DNA of 32,765 nt from Candidatus Staskawiczbacteria bacterium RIFCSPLOWO2_01_FULL_33_13 (GCA_001820215.1 MHOW01000006.1:14274-47038), one strand, 5' to 3'. Counted from the stretch's first letter, positions 20,709 through 29,847 are shown. Notes: a model not told the origin generated them from the letters alone. Program-made: numbers and translations.

Positions 20709-21167
20709 ATGGAAAAAGGAGAAATTAGTTTTAACCCAGAAGACAAAAGAAATCCCTCTTGGTCAGAACTAAGTATAATTTCAATAAATCTTTTAAGATT
20801 CTTGGATTCCATCATAAAAGAGTCTAAATTTGATAATGAAACACATAAAGACTTTTTGAAAATAAATAGACAGTTTCGTGCAATTGGCTTTCCAATGAGG
20901 ACAAAATTAATAACGGAATTATCTATAAATCCTAGCGAACCAGAAGATAGAGTGCAAAGACTAGTGGCAATTAATTCCATTCTTGAATTTGTAGATTTTG
21001 TGGATAATGAATTATCAAATAATGGCTCATCATATTTCGATCTAGAGGATTTGGATGATTATCTTTCTATGGATAAAATGGATTTCCTGAAATTATGGTA
21101 TAAGCGCTTAGAAGAACAAACTGATATAATAAAAAACTGTGCTAAACAAGAGGCTGAATCTAATTAA
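20709..21167 (+). CDS. Unknown helical protein, second of a related pair
   Basis: This 152-aa acidic helical protein resembles its upstream neighbour at the N terminus (W(E/S).L.IIS...L.FL..I) and in the following INRQFRAIGFPMRTKLITELS segment. The C terminus (LEDLDDYLSMDKMDFLKLWYKRLEEQTDIIKNCAKQ) is different from its partner. It has no recognised motif, membrane helix or signal peptide. A terminator hairpin (21217-21246) follows after about 50 bp, so the pair likely forms a two-gene transcript. The function is unknown; the two may form a heteromer, which is inference from their shared origin. Confidence 0.65.
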   Translation: MEKGEISFNPEDKRNPSWSELSIISINLLRFLDSIIKESKFDNETHKDFLKINRQFRAIGFPMRTKLITELSINPSEPEDRVQRLVAINSILEFVDFVDNELSNNGSSYFDLEDLDDYLSMDKMDFLKLWYKRLEEQTDIIKNCAKQEAESN

Positions 21168-21216
21168 TATAAAATGATTGCAAAAATCTTTTTTGCAACT
21201 GTCTATAATGTATCTT

Positions 21217-21246
21217 GCCCTAATATTTAATATCTAGGGCTTTTTG
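21217..21246 (+). terminator. Intrinsic terminator after the unknown gene pair
   Basis: GCCCTA (21217-21222) pairs with TAGGGC (21235-21240) and is followed by TTTTT. A second hairpin, TTGCAAAAA and TTTTTGCAA around TCT (21178-21198), lies just before it. The stem is short, so efficiency is uncertain. Confidence 0.65.
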
Positions 21247-21308
21247 TTACTTTATTTTGTTTTAAGGGCTTTAAATTATGCAATAAATAAGCTAAACTAA
21301 AACCCAAC

Positions 21309-21986
21309 ATGCAAAAAGAAAACATTATTATTTCATTAGGAGGCTCGCTAGTTGCCCCAGGCGAAATAGATGTAGTATTTTTGAAAAATTTTAAAAAATC
21401 TTTAAAAAAATACATTGACCTTAAGCGGTTTTTTATTTTTGTCGGCGGAGGAAAAATTTGCCGAAATTACCAAAAAGCACTTTTGGATTTTGGGGCAGAT
21501 AATAAAGAAAGGGACTTAATAGGGATTGATGTATCAAGATTAAATGCAAAAGTGGTACAACAAGTTTTTTACGATATTGCATTTTCTGAATTGATTACAA
21601 ACCCAACAAAAAATATAAGCACAAAAAAAGATATTGTGGTGGCTGGAGGTTGGAAACCTGGCTGGTCAACTGATTATTGTTCTGTAATACTCGCCAAAAA
21701 TATGGGCATTAAGACAATTATTAATGTAACAAATATTGATTATGTGTACGATAAGGATCCGGATAAATTCAAGACTGCAAAAGCATTTAAAAAGATACTT
21801 TGGAAAGATTTTAGGAAAATAGTGGGAAATAAATGGAGTCCTGGTTTATCTGTGCCATTTGATCCAAGAGCTTCAAAAATGGCAGAAATTTTAAAGATAA
21901 AGGTAATCATAGTTAATGGAAAACACCTAGAAAGATTAGAACATTTTTTAAATAATAAACCATTTTTGGGTACAACTATTCAATGA
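21309..21986 (+). CDS. pyrH: UMP kinase, archaeal-type short form
   Basis: This amino-acid-kinase-fold enzyme phosphorylates UMP to UDP. The 225-aa protein starts IIISLGGSLVAPGEID, has the glycine loop FIFVGGGKICRNYQ, IGIDVSRLNAKVV, a glycine-rich stretch VVAGGWKPGWSTDYCSVILAK and NVTNIDYVYDKDPDKF, the last of which is typical of UMP kinases. The short length and the DPR(A/S) segment near the end (VPFDPRASKMAEI) resemble the archaeal-type group more than E. coli PyrH (241 aa). Its last codons overlap argS by 4 bp (ATGA), so the two are translationally coupled. It begins 63 bp past a terminator. Confidence 0.85.
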   Translation: MQKENIIISLGGSLVAPGEIDVVFLKNFKKSLKKYIDLKRFFIFVGGGKICRNYQKALLDFGADNKERDLIGIDVSRLNAKVVQQVFYDIAFSELITNPTKNISTKKDIVVAGGWKPGWSTDYCSVILAKNMGIKTIINVTNIDYVYDKDPDKFKTAKAFKKILWKDFRKIVGNKWSPGLSVPFDPRASKMAEILKIKVIIVNGKHLERLEHFLNNKPFLGTTIQ

Positions 21987-23659
21987 ATATAAAAGAGGAA
22001 ATAAGAAAATTAATTGAGAAAGCAATAAAAAGTTTTGGTTCATATGATGGACCTGTTTTAGTTGAGACTCCAAAAGAAAAAACACACGGGGATTATTCAA
22101 CTAATATTGCTCTTGCTTTAGCTAAAAAGTTAAACAAAAACCCAATTGAAGTTGCTGGTGGGTTGGTTAAGGAGTTAAGTTCCAAAGTTCTCAAGAATAT
22201 TGGAATAGAAAAGGTTGAAGTTGCGGGCCCTGGGTTTATTAATTTTTATTTATCAAAGAAATTTTTTGTTGAAAATTTAAAAAAAATTAATAAAAATTTC
22301 GGTAAAAATAGTAATCTTAAAGATCAAAAAGTAATCGTTGAATATACTGATCCAAATCCATTTAAAGAATTTCATATTGGCCACTTAATGAGTAATTCAA
22401 TTGGGGAATCTATTTCAAGAATTTTTGAATTTCAGGGCGCAAAAGTAAAGCGAGCAAATTACCAAGGCGATGTAGGACTTCATGTGGCAAAAGCAATTTG
22501 GGGTAAAATGCAAAACCAAAACCAAGCCTGGCAAAATGCTTATGTATTTGGTTCAGAAAAATATGAAATAAACGAAACTGCAAAAAAAGAAATTACTGAA
22601 TTGAATAAAAAAATATTTGAAAGATCTGATAAAAATATCAATGCATTATATGATAAAGGAAAAAAAGAAAGCTTAGAATATTTTGAAAAAATTTATAAAA
22701 CGCTTGGTACTAAGTTTGATTATTATTTTTTTGAAAGTGCGGTTGCTGATTTTGGTAAAAAAATAGTTGAAAATGGTTTGAAAAGTGGGATTTTTGAAAA
22801 AGGTGAAAAAGGAGCTACTATTTTTAAAGGCGAAAAGACTGGCTTACACACTAGGGTTTTTATCAATTCAGAAGGATTGCCAACTTATGAAGCAAAAGAA
22901 TTGGGATTAGCGCATATTAAATACAAAAAATATGGATATAACCAATCAGTAATTATTACTGGTAATGAAATAAATGAGTATTTCAAAGTATTACTATCTG
23001 CAATGTTGCAAATTTTTCCTGAATTAGCAGAAAAAACAAAACATATTGGCCACGGAATGATGCGTTTATCCGAGGGCAAAATGTCTTCAAGGACTGGCAA
23101 AATTATCACTTTTGAATTTTTACTAAATAAAGTTGAAGAATTAGTAAAAGAAAAAATTAAAGACAGGGATTTATCAGATTTAGAAAAAAAAGAAATTACA
23201 GAAAAAGTTGCCATTGGAGCTTTAAAATATTCAATTTTAAAACAATCAATTGGAAGTGATATTATTTATGATTTTGAAAAATCAATTTCTTTTGAGGGTG
23301 ACTCTGGTCCATATTTACAGTATTCTTATGCAAGAGCGCAGTCGGTTTTAAAAAAAGCAAAAGCAGAAAAAATTAAAGCGTCGCTTAAAAATATACCAAA
23401 CGAAATCAGTAAATTGGAAAAAGATATGATTTATTTTCCAGAAATTGTTGAAAAATCTGGAAAAGAATATGAGCCCCATGTCATCACTTTATACCTTACA
23501 GAATTAGCAAGGGAATTTAACAATTATTATGCAAATAATAAAATTGTTGACAAAAATGATGATTTTTCATCATATAAAGTTGCAATAACGGAAGCTTTTT
23601 CAATTATCATGAAAAATAGCCTGTGGTTGCTTGGAATTCAAGCGCCAGAAAAAATGTGA
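21983..23659 (+). CDS. argS: Arginine--tRNA ligase
   Basis: This class I synthetase charges tRNA-Arg. The 558-aa protein begins with the ArgRS-specific N-terminal domain (GDYSTNIALALAKKL and VEVAGPGFINFYLS). The HIGH motif appears as FKEFHIGHLMSN, followed by GESISRIFEFQGAKVKRANYQGDVGLHVA. The second signature is RLSEGKMSSRTGKIITFEFLL, a KMSKS-like loop. The helical anticodon domain (YLQYSYARAQSVLKK and LTELAREFNNYYANNKI) closes the protein. It overlaps pyrH by 4 bp and is 10 bp before the radical SAM gene. Confidence 0.95.
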   Translation: MNIKEEIRKLIEKAIKSFGSYDGPVLVETPKEKTHGDYSTNIALALAKKLNKNPIEVAGGLVKELSSKVLKNIGIEKVEVAGPGFINFYLSKKFFVENLKKINKNFGKNSNLKDQKVIVEYTDPNPFKEFHIGHLMSNSIGESISRIFEFQGAKVKRANYQGDVGLHVAKAIWGKMQNQNQAWQNAYVFGSEKYEINETAKKEITELNKKIFERSDKNINALYDKGKKESLEYFEKIYKTLGTKFDYYFFESAVADFGKKIVENGLKSGIFEKGEKGATIFKGEKTGLHTRVFINSEGLPTYEAKELGLAHIKYKKYGYNQSVIITGNEINEYFKVLLSAMLQIFPELAEKTKHIGHGMMRLSEGKMSSRTGKIITFEFLLNKVEELVKEKIKDRDLSDLEKKEITEKVAIGALKYSILKQSIGSDIIYDFEKSISFEGDSGPYLQYSYARAQSVLKKAKAEKIKASLKNIPNEISKLEKDMIYFPEIVEKSGKEYEPHVITLYLTELAREFNNYYANNKIVDKNDDFSSYKVAITEAFSIIMKNSLWLLGIQAPEKM

Positions 23660-23669
23660 TTATAATTAT

Positions 23670-24764
23670 ATGGAAAAATTAAAACAAACTGAAAATATAA
23701 GTGAGCAATTTTTTTTGAAAATAGAAAAACTAATAAATCTGTGGGAGAGATTTAAAGAAACTGACGAAGGAAAAGAAGCTCTTAATGAAGCCTTGGTTGA
23801 ATTTTTAAATTCAGAAAAATCTGACGCCGAACTTTTAAGAATCCTTGGGGCAAGAATAAGAGACGAGAGAAAGGGTACAAAAATTAAATTAGTGGGAACT
23901 GTTGAGATAAGTAATGTGTGTAGAGTAAATTGTTTATACTGTTCTATGCGAAGAGACAATTTATCAAAAGATAAAATTCAGAGAATAAGTAAGCATGATT
24001 TAGTGGCAAGTATAAAGAATGCATTACTGTCAGGTTGTACGGAAGTTTTTGTACAAAGTGGCGAAGATCCTCAGATTGTAGATGTTTTAATAGAAGCTTT
24101 AAACGAGTTAAAGGAAGAATTAGGAGGGGTAAAAATTGTAACAAATTTAGGAGATTTAGATTCTAAACAATACTTGAAACTAAAAAACGCAGGTGTGACG
24201 CAGTATGTTTCAAATTTTGAAACTTCAAATATTCCAATGCATGAAAGGTTAAGAGAGCATTCTTTTTCGAAAAGGGTTTCTGCAATGAAAGGCGCTCAAG
24301 CAGTTGGCATGGATCTTGGCTCGGGTTTTATTATTGGTTTTGATGGACAAACAAACCAAGATATTGCAAATGACCTTTGTTTTGTCAATAAAATGAATGT
24401 CAGAAATATGACTAGTGTCACTTGCTTTACTCCCAGCGAAGAAACTCCACTTGCACACGAGAAAGTCGGCGATGTTGAAAAAACTTTAAATGTAATTGCG
24501 CTACTTAGAATTTTGTATCCAGATTTTGATATTCCAATTCCCCCAAATTCAAACAGTGAAAAATTAAATTATAATTCCCCCTTATCAGGTATGACCTTGG
24601 CATATCAAGCCGGTGCCAATACTGTTTATGAAAATTTCACGCCAGAATCAGTTAAATCTGGCTACGGGATTTATAATATTGCAAACAAAAGACCCGTGGT
24701 AACGAAAGGCTCTATAGATAGACTAATTGAAGAAACAGATCGTAATCTTCTAGTGAATAATTAA
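23670..24764 (+). CDS. Radical SAM protein, HydE/PylB/biotin-synthase-like
   Basis: The 364-aa protein has the radical SAM motif C-x3-C-x2-C at Cys84, Cys88 and Cys91 in VEISNVCRVNCLYCSMRRDN. This sequence, with VQSGEDP later and TNLGDLDSKQYLKLKNAGV, resembles HydE and PylB more than biotin synthase itself. The C-terminal part (SGMTLAYQAGANTVYENFTPESVKSGYGIYN) fits the BATS domain of that group. HydE works on hydrogenase cofactor and PylB on methylornithine; neither pathway is seen here, so the substrate is unknown. The start is ATG 23670; a longer frame from 23631 lies inside argS. It is followed by a phosphatase and a PLP enzyme, perhaps one pathway. Confidence 0.8.
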   Translation: MEKLKQTENISEQFFLKIEKLINLWERFKETDEGKEALNEALVEFLNSEKSDAELLRILGARIRDERKGTKIKLVGTVEISNVCRVNCLYCSMRRDNLSKDKIQRISKHDLVASIKNALLSGCTEVFVQSGEDPQIVDVLIEALNELKEELGGVKIVTNLGDLDSKQYLKLKNAGVTQYVSNFETSNIPMHERLREHSFSKRVSAMKGAQAVGMDLGSGFIIGFDGQTNQDIANDLCFVNKMNVRNMTSVTCFTPSEETPLAHEKVGDVEKTLNVIALLRILYPDFDIPIPPNSNSEKLNYNSPLSGMTLAYQAGANTVYENFTPESVKSGYGIYNIANKRPVVTKGSIDRLIEETDRNLLVNN

Positions 24765-24832
24765 TTTTTGGTAATAAATACCAAAATAACTTTATTGTTG
24801 TTTTTTTGCTTTCTAATTTCTTCTCCATAAAA

Positions 24833-25411
24833 ATGAAATTAAACAATAAATATTACCTACTACGCCATGGCGAAGCAGTGTCTAATGTTAAAAAAATTTG
24901 CTCTTCATGGCCAGAACAGTTTGAAAACCCCCTTACGAAGCGCGGTATTAAAATGATAGAAGAATCTCTGCAAAAACTTATAGATAAAAAAGTTGATATG
25001 ATTTTTTCTTCTGATCTTTTACGAACAAAACAAACTGCCAAAATTGTCGGAAAACAATTGAATTTAGAACCAAAATTTGATACAAGGTTAAGAGAAATTC
25101 AATTTGGATCTTTCAATAACCGATCAATAGAAGATTTTGAAAAATATTTTGAAAATGAAGAAGAACGAATGCGGGGAAAAACACCCGATGGGGAAAATTA
25201 TATACAGGTATTAGATCGTGTATATAATTTTTTTGGGGAAATTGATGCATTATATAGTGGCAAAACTATTTTGATTGTAAGTCATCAAGCGCCACTCTTA
25301 CTCTTATATGGCAAAGTGAAGGGTTGTTCTATTCTAGAGAGTATAGAAAAAATAGAAACAGTTTTTACGGAAAAAAGAATTCAAAAAGGAGAATTAGTAG
25401 AATTAAATTAA
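24833..25411 (+). CDS. Histidine phosphatase superfamily protein
   Basis: This 192-aa protein carries the catalytic RHGEA motif (residues 11-15, nucleophile His12) after KYYLL, then FSSDLLRTKQTAKIVGKQL and REIQFGSFNNRSIED, and the second catalytic His in ILIVSHQAPLLLLYG. This is the phosphoglycerate-mutase/phosphatase fold. Members remove phosphate from many small molecules; sugar, alcohol or cofactor phosphates are all possible. ATG 24833 is used because upstream only TTG 24806 is available. It ends 4 bp before the PLP gene, so they are likely cotranscribed. Confidence 0.85.
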   Translation: MKLNNKYYLLRHGEAVSNVKKICSSWPEQFENPLTKRGIKMIEESLQKLIDKKVDMIFSSDLLRTKQTAKIVGKQLNLEPKFDTRLREIQFGSFNNRSIEDFEKYFENEEERMRGKTPDGENYIQVLDRVYNFFGEIDALYSGKTILIVSHQAPLLLLYGKVKGCSILESIEKIETVFTEKRIQKGELVELN

Positions 25412-25415
25412 CAGT

Positions 25416-26432
25416 ATGATTTCTTTAAAGGAAGATCAAATATTAAAATCCATTATTGTGGCTTCTGAGAATGATCCAAATAAACCGGAGTTTCCCTCAG
25501 ATGATCCAAAATTTCCAGCAACACCAACATATAAAATTGAAGTGCCTGGTTTTTTAAATGTATGGATTAAAGATGAGAGTCAAAACCCAACAGGCACCCA
25601 TAAAGATAGAATGGCGTGGGAAATAATTGTTACCTATAGAGATATTTTATTGACAAATAAAAATGGACAGGCAAAAACAAAATTACCCCAAATGTCTATT
25701 ATTTCTTCTGGTTCAGCGGCGCTTGCTATACAAACACAGCTAAAAAAATATGGTTTGCCAAACTTGAAAGTATTAATGGATTATAATGCTAATTTGGAAA
25801 TAATAAAAAAATTAGAAGAAATTGGATGTAAAGTATATAAAACAGACTTAATCAAAAAACCACTAGATTATAGAGCAATTCTTCAATTAACCAATAATCT
25901 TAATGGTTTTGACATAACCTCTAATGAAGCATTGGATCCTACCAACCGTTTTTATGACTGGTTAAGTTATGAAATAATAAATAATTCGCCAGACTATTGT
26001 TTTATTCCTTTTGGGACAGGAAATTTATATGAAAATATTTTAAATATAAATAAAAAAGAAATTACTACAAATAATCATGACCCAAGATTTAGTGGAAATG
26101 TTGAAAATTTAAAAGAGTGCAATTTTCTAGGAATTACCACTAATAATCCTAAATCTATAGCAGATAAGTTATATTCTCCACATTTACCGTTTGTTCGTTA
26201 TGACGAACAATGGATAAAAATGTATCGTTATGCTGGTTATTGTGGGAAAAAATCAAATGTATATTTACTAAAGGAAAAATTTTTACAGTCAGCGATGAAA
26301 ATTGCAGAAAATCAAAAAATTAGTTGTGAACCTTCAGGAATTGTAGGACTTGCATTAATGTTGCAAATGAGAAATACTCTTCCAAAAGATAAGAAAATGT
26401 TAATTATCAACACGGGTAAATCTAAATTTTAA
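25416..26432 (+). CDS. Threonine-synthase-like PLP-dependent enzyme
   Basis: This 338-aa fold-type II PLP enzyme has IKDESQNPTGTHKDRMAW with the probable Schiff-base Lys63; threonine synthases have NPTGSFKDR here. SIISSGSAALAIQTQ is the loop that normally reads SSGN, and FIPFGTGNLYENI is the phosphate-binding GTGN loop. CEPSGIVGLAL is also typical of the fold. It is shorter than classical threonine synthases and the SSGS change is unusual, so the reaction may differ (a beta-replacing enzyme or lyase). The neighbours suggest a small pathway with the phosphatase and the radical SAM protein. It ends 4 bp before ileS. Confidence 0.75.
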   Translation: MISLKEDQILKSIIVASENDPNKPEFPSDDPKFPATPTYKIEVPGFLNVWIKDESQNPTGTHKDRMAWEIIVTYRDILLTNKNGQAKTKLPQMSIISSGSAALAIQTQLKKYGLPNLKVLMDYNANLEIIKKLEEIGCKVYKTDLIKKPLDYRAILQLTNNLNGFDITSNEALDPTNRFYDWLSYEIINNSPDYCFIPFGTGNLYENILNINKKEITTNNHDPRFSGNVENLKECNFLGITTNNPKSIADKLYSPHLPFVRYDEQWIKMYRYAGYCGKKSNVYLLKEKFLQSAMKIAENQKISCEPSGIVGLALMLQMRNTLPKDKKMLIINTGKSKF

Positions 26433-26436
26433 ATAG

Positions 26437-29379
26437 ATGGCATATAATTTTCCAGAAGAAGAAAAAGGAATTCTCAAGTTTTGGGAGGATAACAAAATTT
26501 TTGAGAAATTGCGACAAAAAAATAAAGGTAAAAAACCTTGGTCGTTTTTAGATGGACCAATTACCGCCAACAACCCAATGGGCGTACACCATGCATGGGG
26601 CAGAACTTATAAAGATTTATTCCAACGATATTTTGCTATGAAAGGCTTTGATCAAAGATATCAAAACGGATTTGATTGCCAAGGGCTTCATGTTGAGGTT
26701 GAGGTTGAAAAGGAATTGGGCTTTAAAAACAAAAAAGATATTGAGGCTTATGGTATTGGCGCGTTTATTGAAAAGTGCAAAGAACGGGTAAGAAAATATT
26801 CTGCCATACAAACCTTGCAATCCGTAAGATTGGGCCAATGGATGGATTGGGAAAATTCTTATTTTACAATGTCTGATGAAAATAATTATACAATTTGGCA
26901 CTTTTTAAAAAAATGCCACCAAAAGGGCTACTTATATAAAGGAAGGGATTCTGTACCATGGTGCCCACGATGTGGAACTGCTATAAGTCAGCACGAAATT
27001 TTAACAGAAGAATATAAAGAAATTGTGCACGATTCGGTATATTTTGGCCTGCCCTTAATTAATAAAAAAGATGAAAATCTTTTAGTATGGACTACTACCC
27101 CATGGACGCTTCCGGCTAATATAGCAGTCGCGGTTGATGAAAAAATTGATTATACGCTTGTTGAAAATGAACAAGGTAAATTTTGGATAGCTAAAGATTT
27201 AGTTGAAAAAATTTTTAAAGAAAAATTTAAAATTTTAAAAACCGTAAAAGGAAAAAATTTAGTGGGATTAAAATATTCATTTGCTTTTAATGACTTGCCA
27301 AGAGTAAAAGAGGTGGCTCAAAAAAATCCTACTACATTTCATACAATCATTTCAACTGATGACAGAATTATGCCCATTAACACCGAAGATGGAACTGGCC
27401 TTGTGCATACTGCCGTTTCAGCTGGCCAAGAAGATTTTCAATTAGGTAAAAAATTAGGATTACCTTTAATAGAAGTTATAGGCGAGGATGCAAGTTATTT
27501 GGAAGGCTTGGGTGAATTTTCAGGGCAAAATGCTAAGAAAAATCCAAAGATAATCCTTGATTATCTAACACGGAAGGATGCGGAAATTGACACGGAAAAA
27601 CGCGGAAACTGGGTGTTTAAAATTTTGCCTTATAAACACAAATACCCCACTTGTTGGAGATGTAAAACCGAATTAGTTTGGCGTGTAGTTGATGAGTGGT
27701 ATATTTCCATGGATAAGCTGCGAAAACCCCTAGAGAATATTGTTAAAGAGATTAATTGGATTCCGGCTTTTGGAAAAGAAAGAGAATTGGATTGGATAAA
27801 AAATATGCACGACTGGTTGATTTCCAAAAAAAGGTATTGGGGGCTAACACTTCCTATTTATGAATGTGAATGTGGCCATTTTGAAGTTATTGGTAGTAAA
27901 GAAGAATTAAAGAAACGAGCCATTGAAGGCTGGGAGCAATTTGATGGGAACTCTCCCCATAGGCCATGGGTGGATGCCGTCAAAATAAAATGTAAAAAAT
28001 GTAAAAAAACTGTTGATAGAATTAAGGATGTGGGAAGCCCTTGGCTAGACGCGGGCATTGTGCCCTTTTCAACTATCCAGTATTTTTCTGATAAGAAGTA
28101 TTGGAAAAAATGGTTTCCGGTGGATTTGATTTCCGAATCTTTCCCCGGGCAATTTAAAAATTGGTTTTATTCTTTATTGGTTATGTCAGCAGTACTAGAA
28201 GAAACAGCACCTATGAAGACGATTTTTGGATATGCTTCGGTCAGGGACGAAAAAGGTGAAGAAATGCACAAGTCCAAGGGAAACGCCATTTGGTTTGACG
28301 AGGCAGTAGAAAAAATTGGTGCTGATCCGATTCGTTGGTTTTATATGAGATCAAATCCAGCAGAAAATGTAAACTTTGGCTATCTTTTGATAGACGAAAT
28401 AAAAAGGAAATTATTGACTCTACAAAATGTATATACATTTTTTACCACCTATGTTGATAAAAAAGATTATCCAATTGATGTAAAACTTACATCAGAAAAT
28501 ATTTTAGATAAGTGGATTATTTCAAAGCTGGGCCACCTTATTTTACTAGTAGAATTTAACTTGGACAAATATGGCGTAGCAAAAAGCACGCTGGCAATAG
28601 AAGATTTTTTTATTAATGATTTATCAATTTGGTACTTAAGAAGATCAAGAAAAAGATTTCATCCTTCAGTTGATGCTAAAGAGCAAGCTAAAAGAAAAGA
28701 GGCTATAGAAACCTTGTATTATGTACTATTAAATATTGCAAAAATTATTGCTCCGATAATGCCCTTTTTTGCTGAACAAATGTACCAAAGTTTAAAAACA
28801 GAGAAAATGCCAGAATCAATTCACTTGTGTGATTGGCCAAAAACAAAAATAATTAATACTGATTTAGAGCTTGAGCAAAAAATGGATGAAGTAAGAAATA
28901 TTGTAGCACTTGCCCTAGCTGACCGTTCGGCCAAAGCAATTAAAATAAGGCAACCTTTGGCAAAATTATCAATAAAAAATAAAAAATCTAAAATTAAAGG
29001 CAATGAAGAATTAATAAATCTTATAAAAGACGAATTAAATGTGAAAGAAATAGTATTTAATGATAAAATAAAAGAAGATATAGAGCTGGATATTAATATT
29101 ACAGAAGAATTAAAAGAAGAAGGAATAGTGAGAGATATAATAAGATTTGTCCAAGATATGCGAAAAGAAGCGGAGCTGAAGCCAAGTGATGAAATTTTAA
29201 TTAGTTTTTCTGGATCGCAAAAAATCATTAAAATCGTGGAAAATAAAAAAGATTTGATTTTAAAAGATATTAAGGCAAAAATGCTTTCAAACGAAAAAGA
29301 AATTAATGGAAAATTCTTAGAAAAAGAATTTTCGGTCGATATTGAAAAATCATTAATTAAAATTCACCTGGTCAAATAA
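26437..29379 (+). CDS. ileS: Isoleucine--tRNA ligase
   Basis: This large class I synthetase charges tRNA-Ile and edits valine. The 980-aa protein has FLDGPITANNPMGVHHAWGRTYKD in the HIGH region; the form GVHHAWGR is like the GIHHVMAR variant known from other IleRS. The editing domain has VWTTTPWTLPANIAVAVD, followed by the zinc-ligand-like CWRCKTELVWR and WYISMDKLR. EEMHKSKGNAIWFDEAVEKIGADPIRW is the KMSKS region. Cys pairs at WCPRCGT and CECGH/KCKKC may bind zinc. Residues 378-391 (TRKDAEIDTEKRGN) come from a CGGAA repeat and look inserted. The stop codon lies in a hairpin. Confidence 0.95.
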   Translation: MAYNFPEEEKGILKFWEDNKIFEKLRQKNKGKKPWSFLDGPITANNPMGVHHAWGRTYKDLFQRYFAMKGFDQRYQNGFDCQGLHVEVEVEKELGFKNKKDIEAYGIGAFIEKCKERVRKYSAIQTLQSVRLGQWMDWENSYFTMSDENNYTIWHFLKKCHQKGYLYKGRDSVPWCPRCGTAISQHEILTEEYKEIVHDSVYFGLPLINKKDENLLVWTTTPWTLPANIAVAVDEKIDYTLVENEQGKFWIAKDLVEKIFKEKFKILKTVKGKNLVGLKYSFAFNDLPRVKEVAQKNPTTFHTIISTDDRIMPINTEDGTGLVHTAVSAGQEDFQLGKKLGLPLIEVIGEDASYLEGLGEFSGQNAKKNPKIILDYLTRKDAEIDTEKRGNWVFKILPYKHKYPTCWRCKTELVWRVVDEWYISMDKLRKPLENIVKEINWIPAFGKERELDWIKNMHDWLISKKRYWGLTLPIYECECGHFEVIGSKEELKKRAIEGWEQFDGNSPHRPWVDAVKIKCKKCKKTVDRIKDVGSPWLDAGIVPFSTIQYFSDKKYWKKWFPVDLISESFPGQFKNWFYSLLVMSAVLEETAPMKTIFGYASVRDEKGEEMHKSKGNAIWFDEAVEKIGADPIRWFYMRSNPAENVNFGYLLIDEIKRKLLTLQNVYTFFTTYVDKKDYPIDVKLTSENILDKWIISKLGHLILLVEFNLDKYGVAKSTLAIEDFFINDLSIWYLRRSRKRFHPSVDAKEQAKRKEAIETLYYVLLNIAKIIAPIMPFFAEQMYQSLKTEKMPESIHLCDWPKTKIINTDLELEQKMDEVRNIVALALADRSAKAIKIRQPLAKLSIKNKKSKIKGNEELINLIKDELNVKEIVFNDKIKEDIELDINITEELKEEGIVRDIIRFVQDMRKEAELKPSDEILISFSGSQKIIKIVENKKDLILKDIKAKMLSNEKEINGKFLEKEFSVDIEKSLIKIHLVK
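27568..27609 (+). repeat. In-frame CGGAA repeat inside ileS
   Basis: CGGAA occurs four times at 27571, 27581, 27593 and 27603, each preceded by ACA, ATG or AACG, at 10-12 bp spacing. It encodes TRKDAEIDTEKRGN, between ILDYL and WVFKILPYKHKYPTCWRC, a place where IleRS usually has about four to eight residues. The frame is intact. Confidence 0.55.
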
Positions 29380-29421
29380 ATTATTTTATAATTTAATTTC
29401 GCCTTGCGAAATTATTTGACC
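29370..29421. repeat. Hairpin around the ileS stop codon
   Basis: GGTCAAATAA (29370-29379, ending in the ileS stop TAA) is the reverse complement of TTATTTGACC, whose last nine bases lie at 29413-29421. Within the loop, AATTTCGC and GCGAAATT pair around CTT (29395-29413), so either the inner or the outer stem can form, with little overlap. It fills the gap between ileS and the next gene, and could attenuate or shape the 3' end; there is no T-run. Confidence 0.5.
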
Positions 29422-29436
29422 GGGTAAAAAATAACT

Positions 29437-29838
29437 ATGTCAATATTTGGTAATCCAAAAAACAACATACCAGCTAATGATAAATCTAAAAAAACAAACC
29501 CTAATAAATCGGCTTTTGAAAAATACGGACACCAAGGAGGTGTTCCTATAGGAAAATTTTATGAAATAGCTAAAGGCCAACAAGATAAAACAGTTGGCCA
29601 TGGCAGGCATTCTATTCCTTATAAGCCTGGCCAAAAAGAACAATTTATTAAAAGCGTCTTACCTACACAAAAAGTTGGTATTAAAGTTGAAGAAAGAGAA
29701 GTGGAAAATGAAATTAAAAGACTCAAGAGTCTCTACAATACACCTTTAATAAAAAAGGGTAATTTATACGATAGATCATTAATCGATGATAAAATATTCG
29801 TTCTAGAACAAACCCTTAAAAAACTTCGATCAAAATAA
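29437..29838 (+). CDS. Unknown small basic protein
   Basis: I do not recognise this 133-aa protein. The N terminus is low-complexity and polar (MSIFGNPKNNIPANDKSKKTNPNK). The middle holds GHQGGVPIGKFYEIAKGQQDKTVGHGRHSIPYKPGQKEQF, with many Gly, His and Lys. The C terminus (KVEEREVENEIKRLKSLYNTPLIK...DDKIFVLEQTLKKLRSK) is a probable coiled coil. No membrane segment is seen. It lies between ileS and recO, 9 bp before recO. The function is unknown. Confidence 0.6.
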   Translation: MSIFGNPKNNIPANDKSKKTNPNKSAFEKYGHQGGVPIGKFYEIAKGQQDKTVGHGRHSIPYKPGQKEQFIKSVLPTQKVGIKVEEREVENEIKRLKSLYNTPLIKKGNLYDRSLIDDKIFVLEQTLKKLRSK

Positions 29839-29847
29839 CCATACAGC

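Noticed and set aside
24806-24832. TTG start for the histidine phosphatase
   Set aside because: ATG 24833 lies directly before the conserved KYYLLRHGE strand; the nine extra residues are not family-like.
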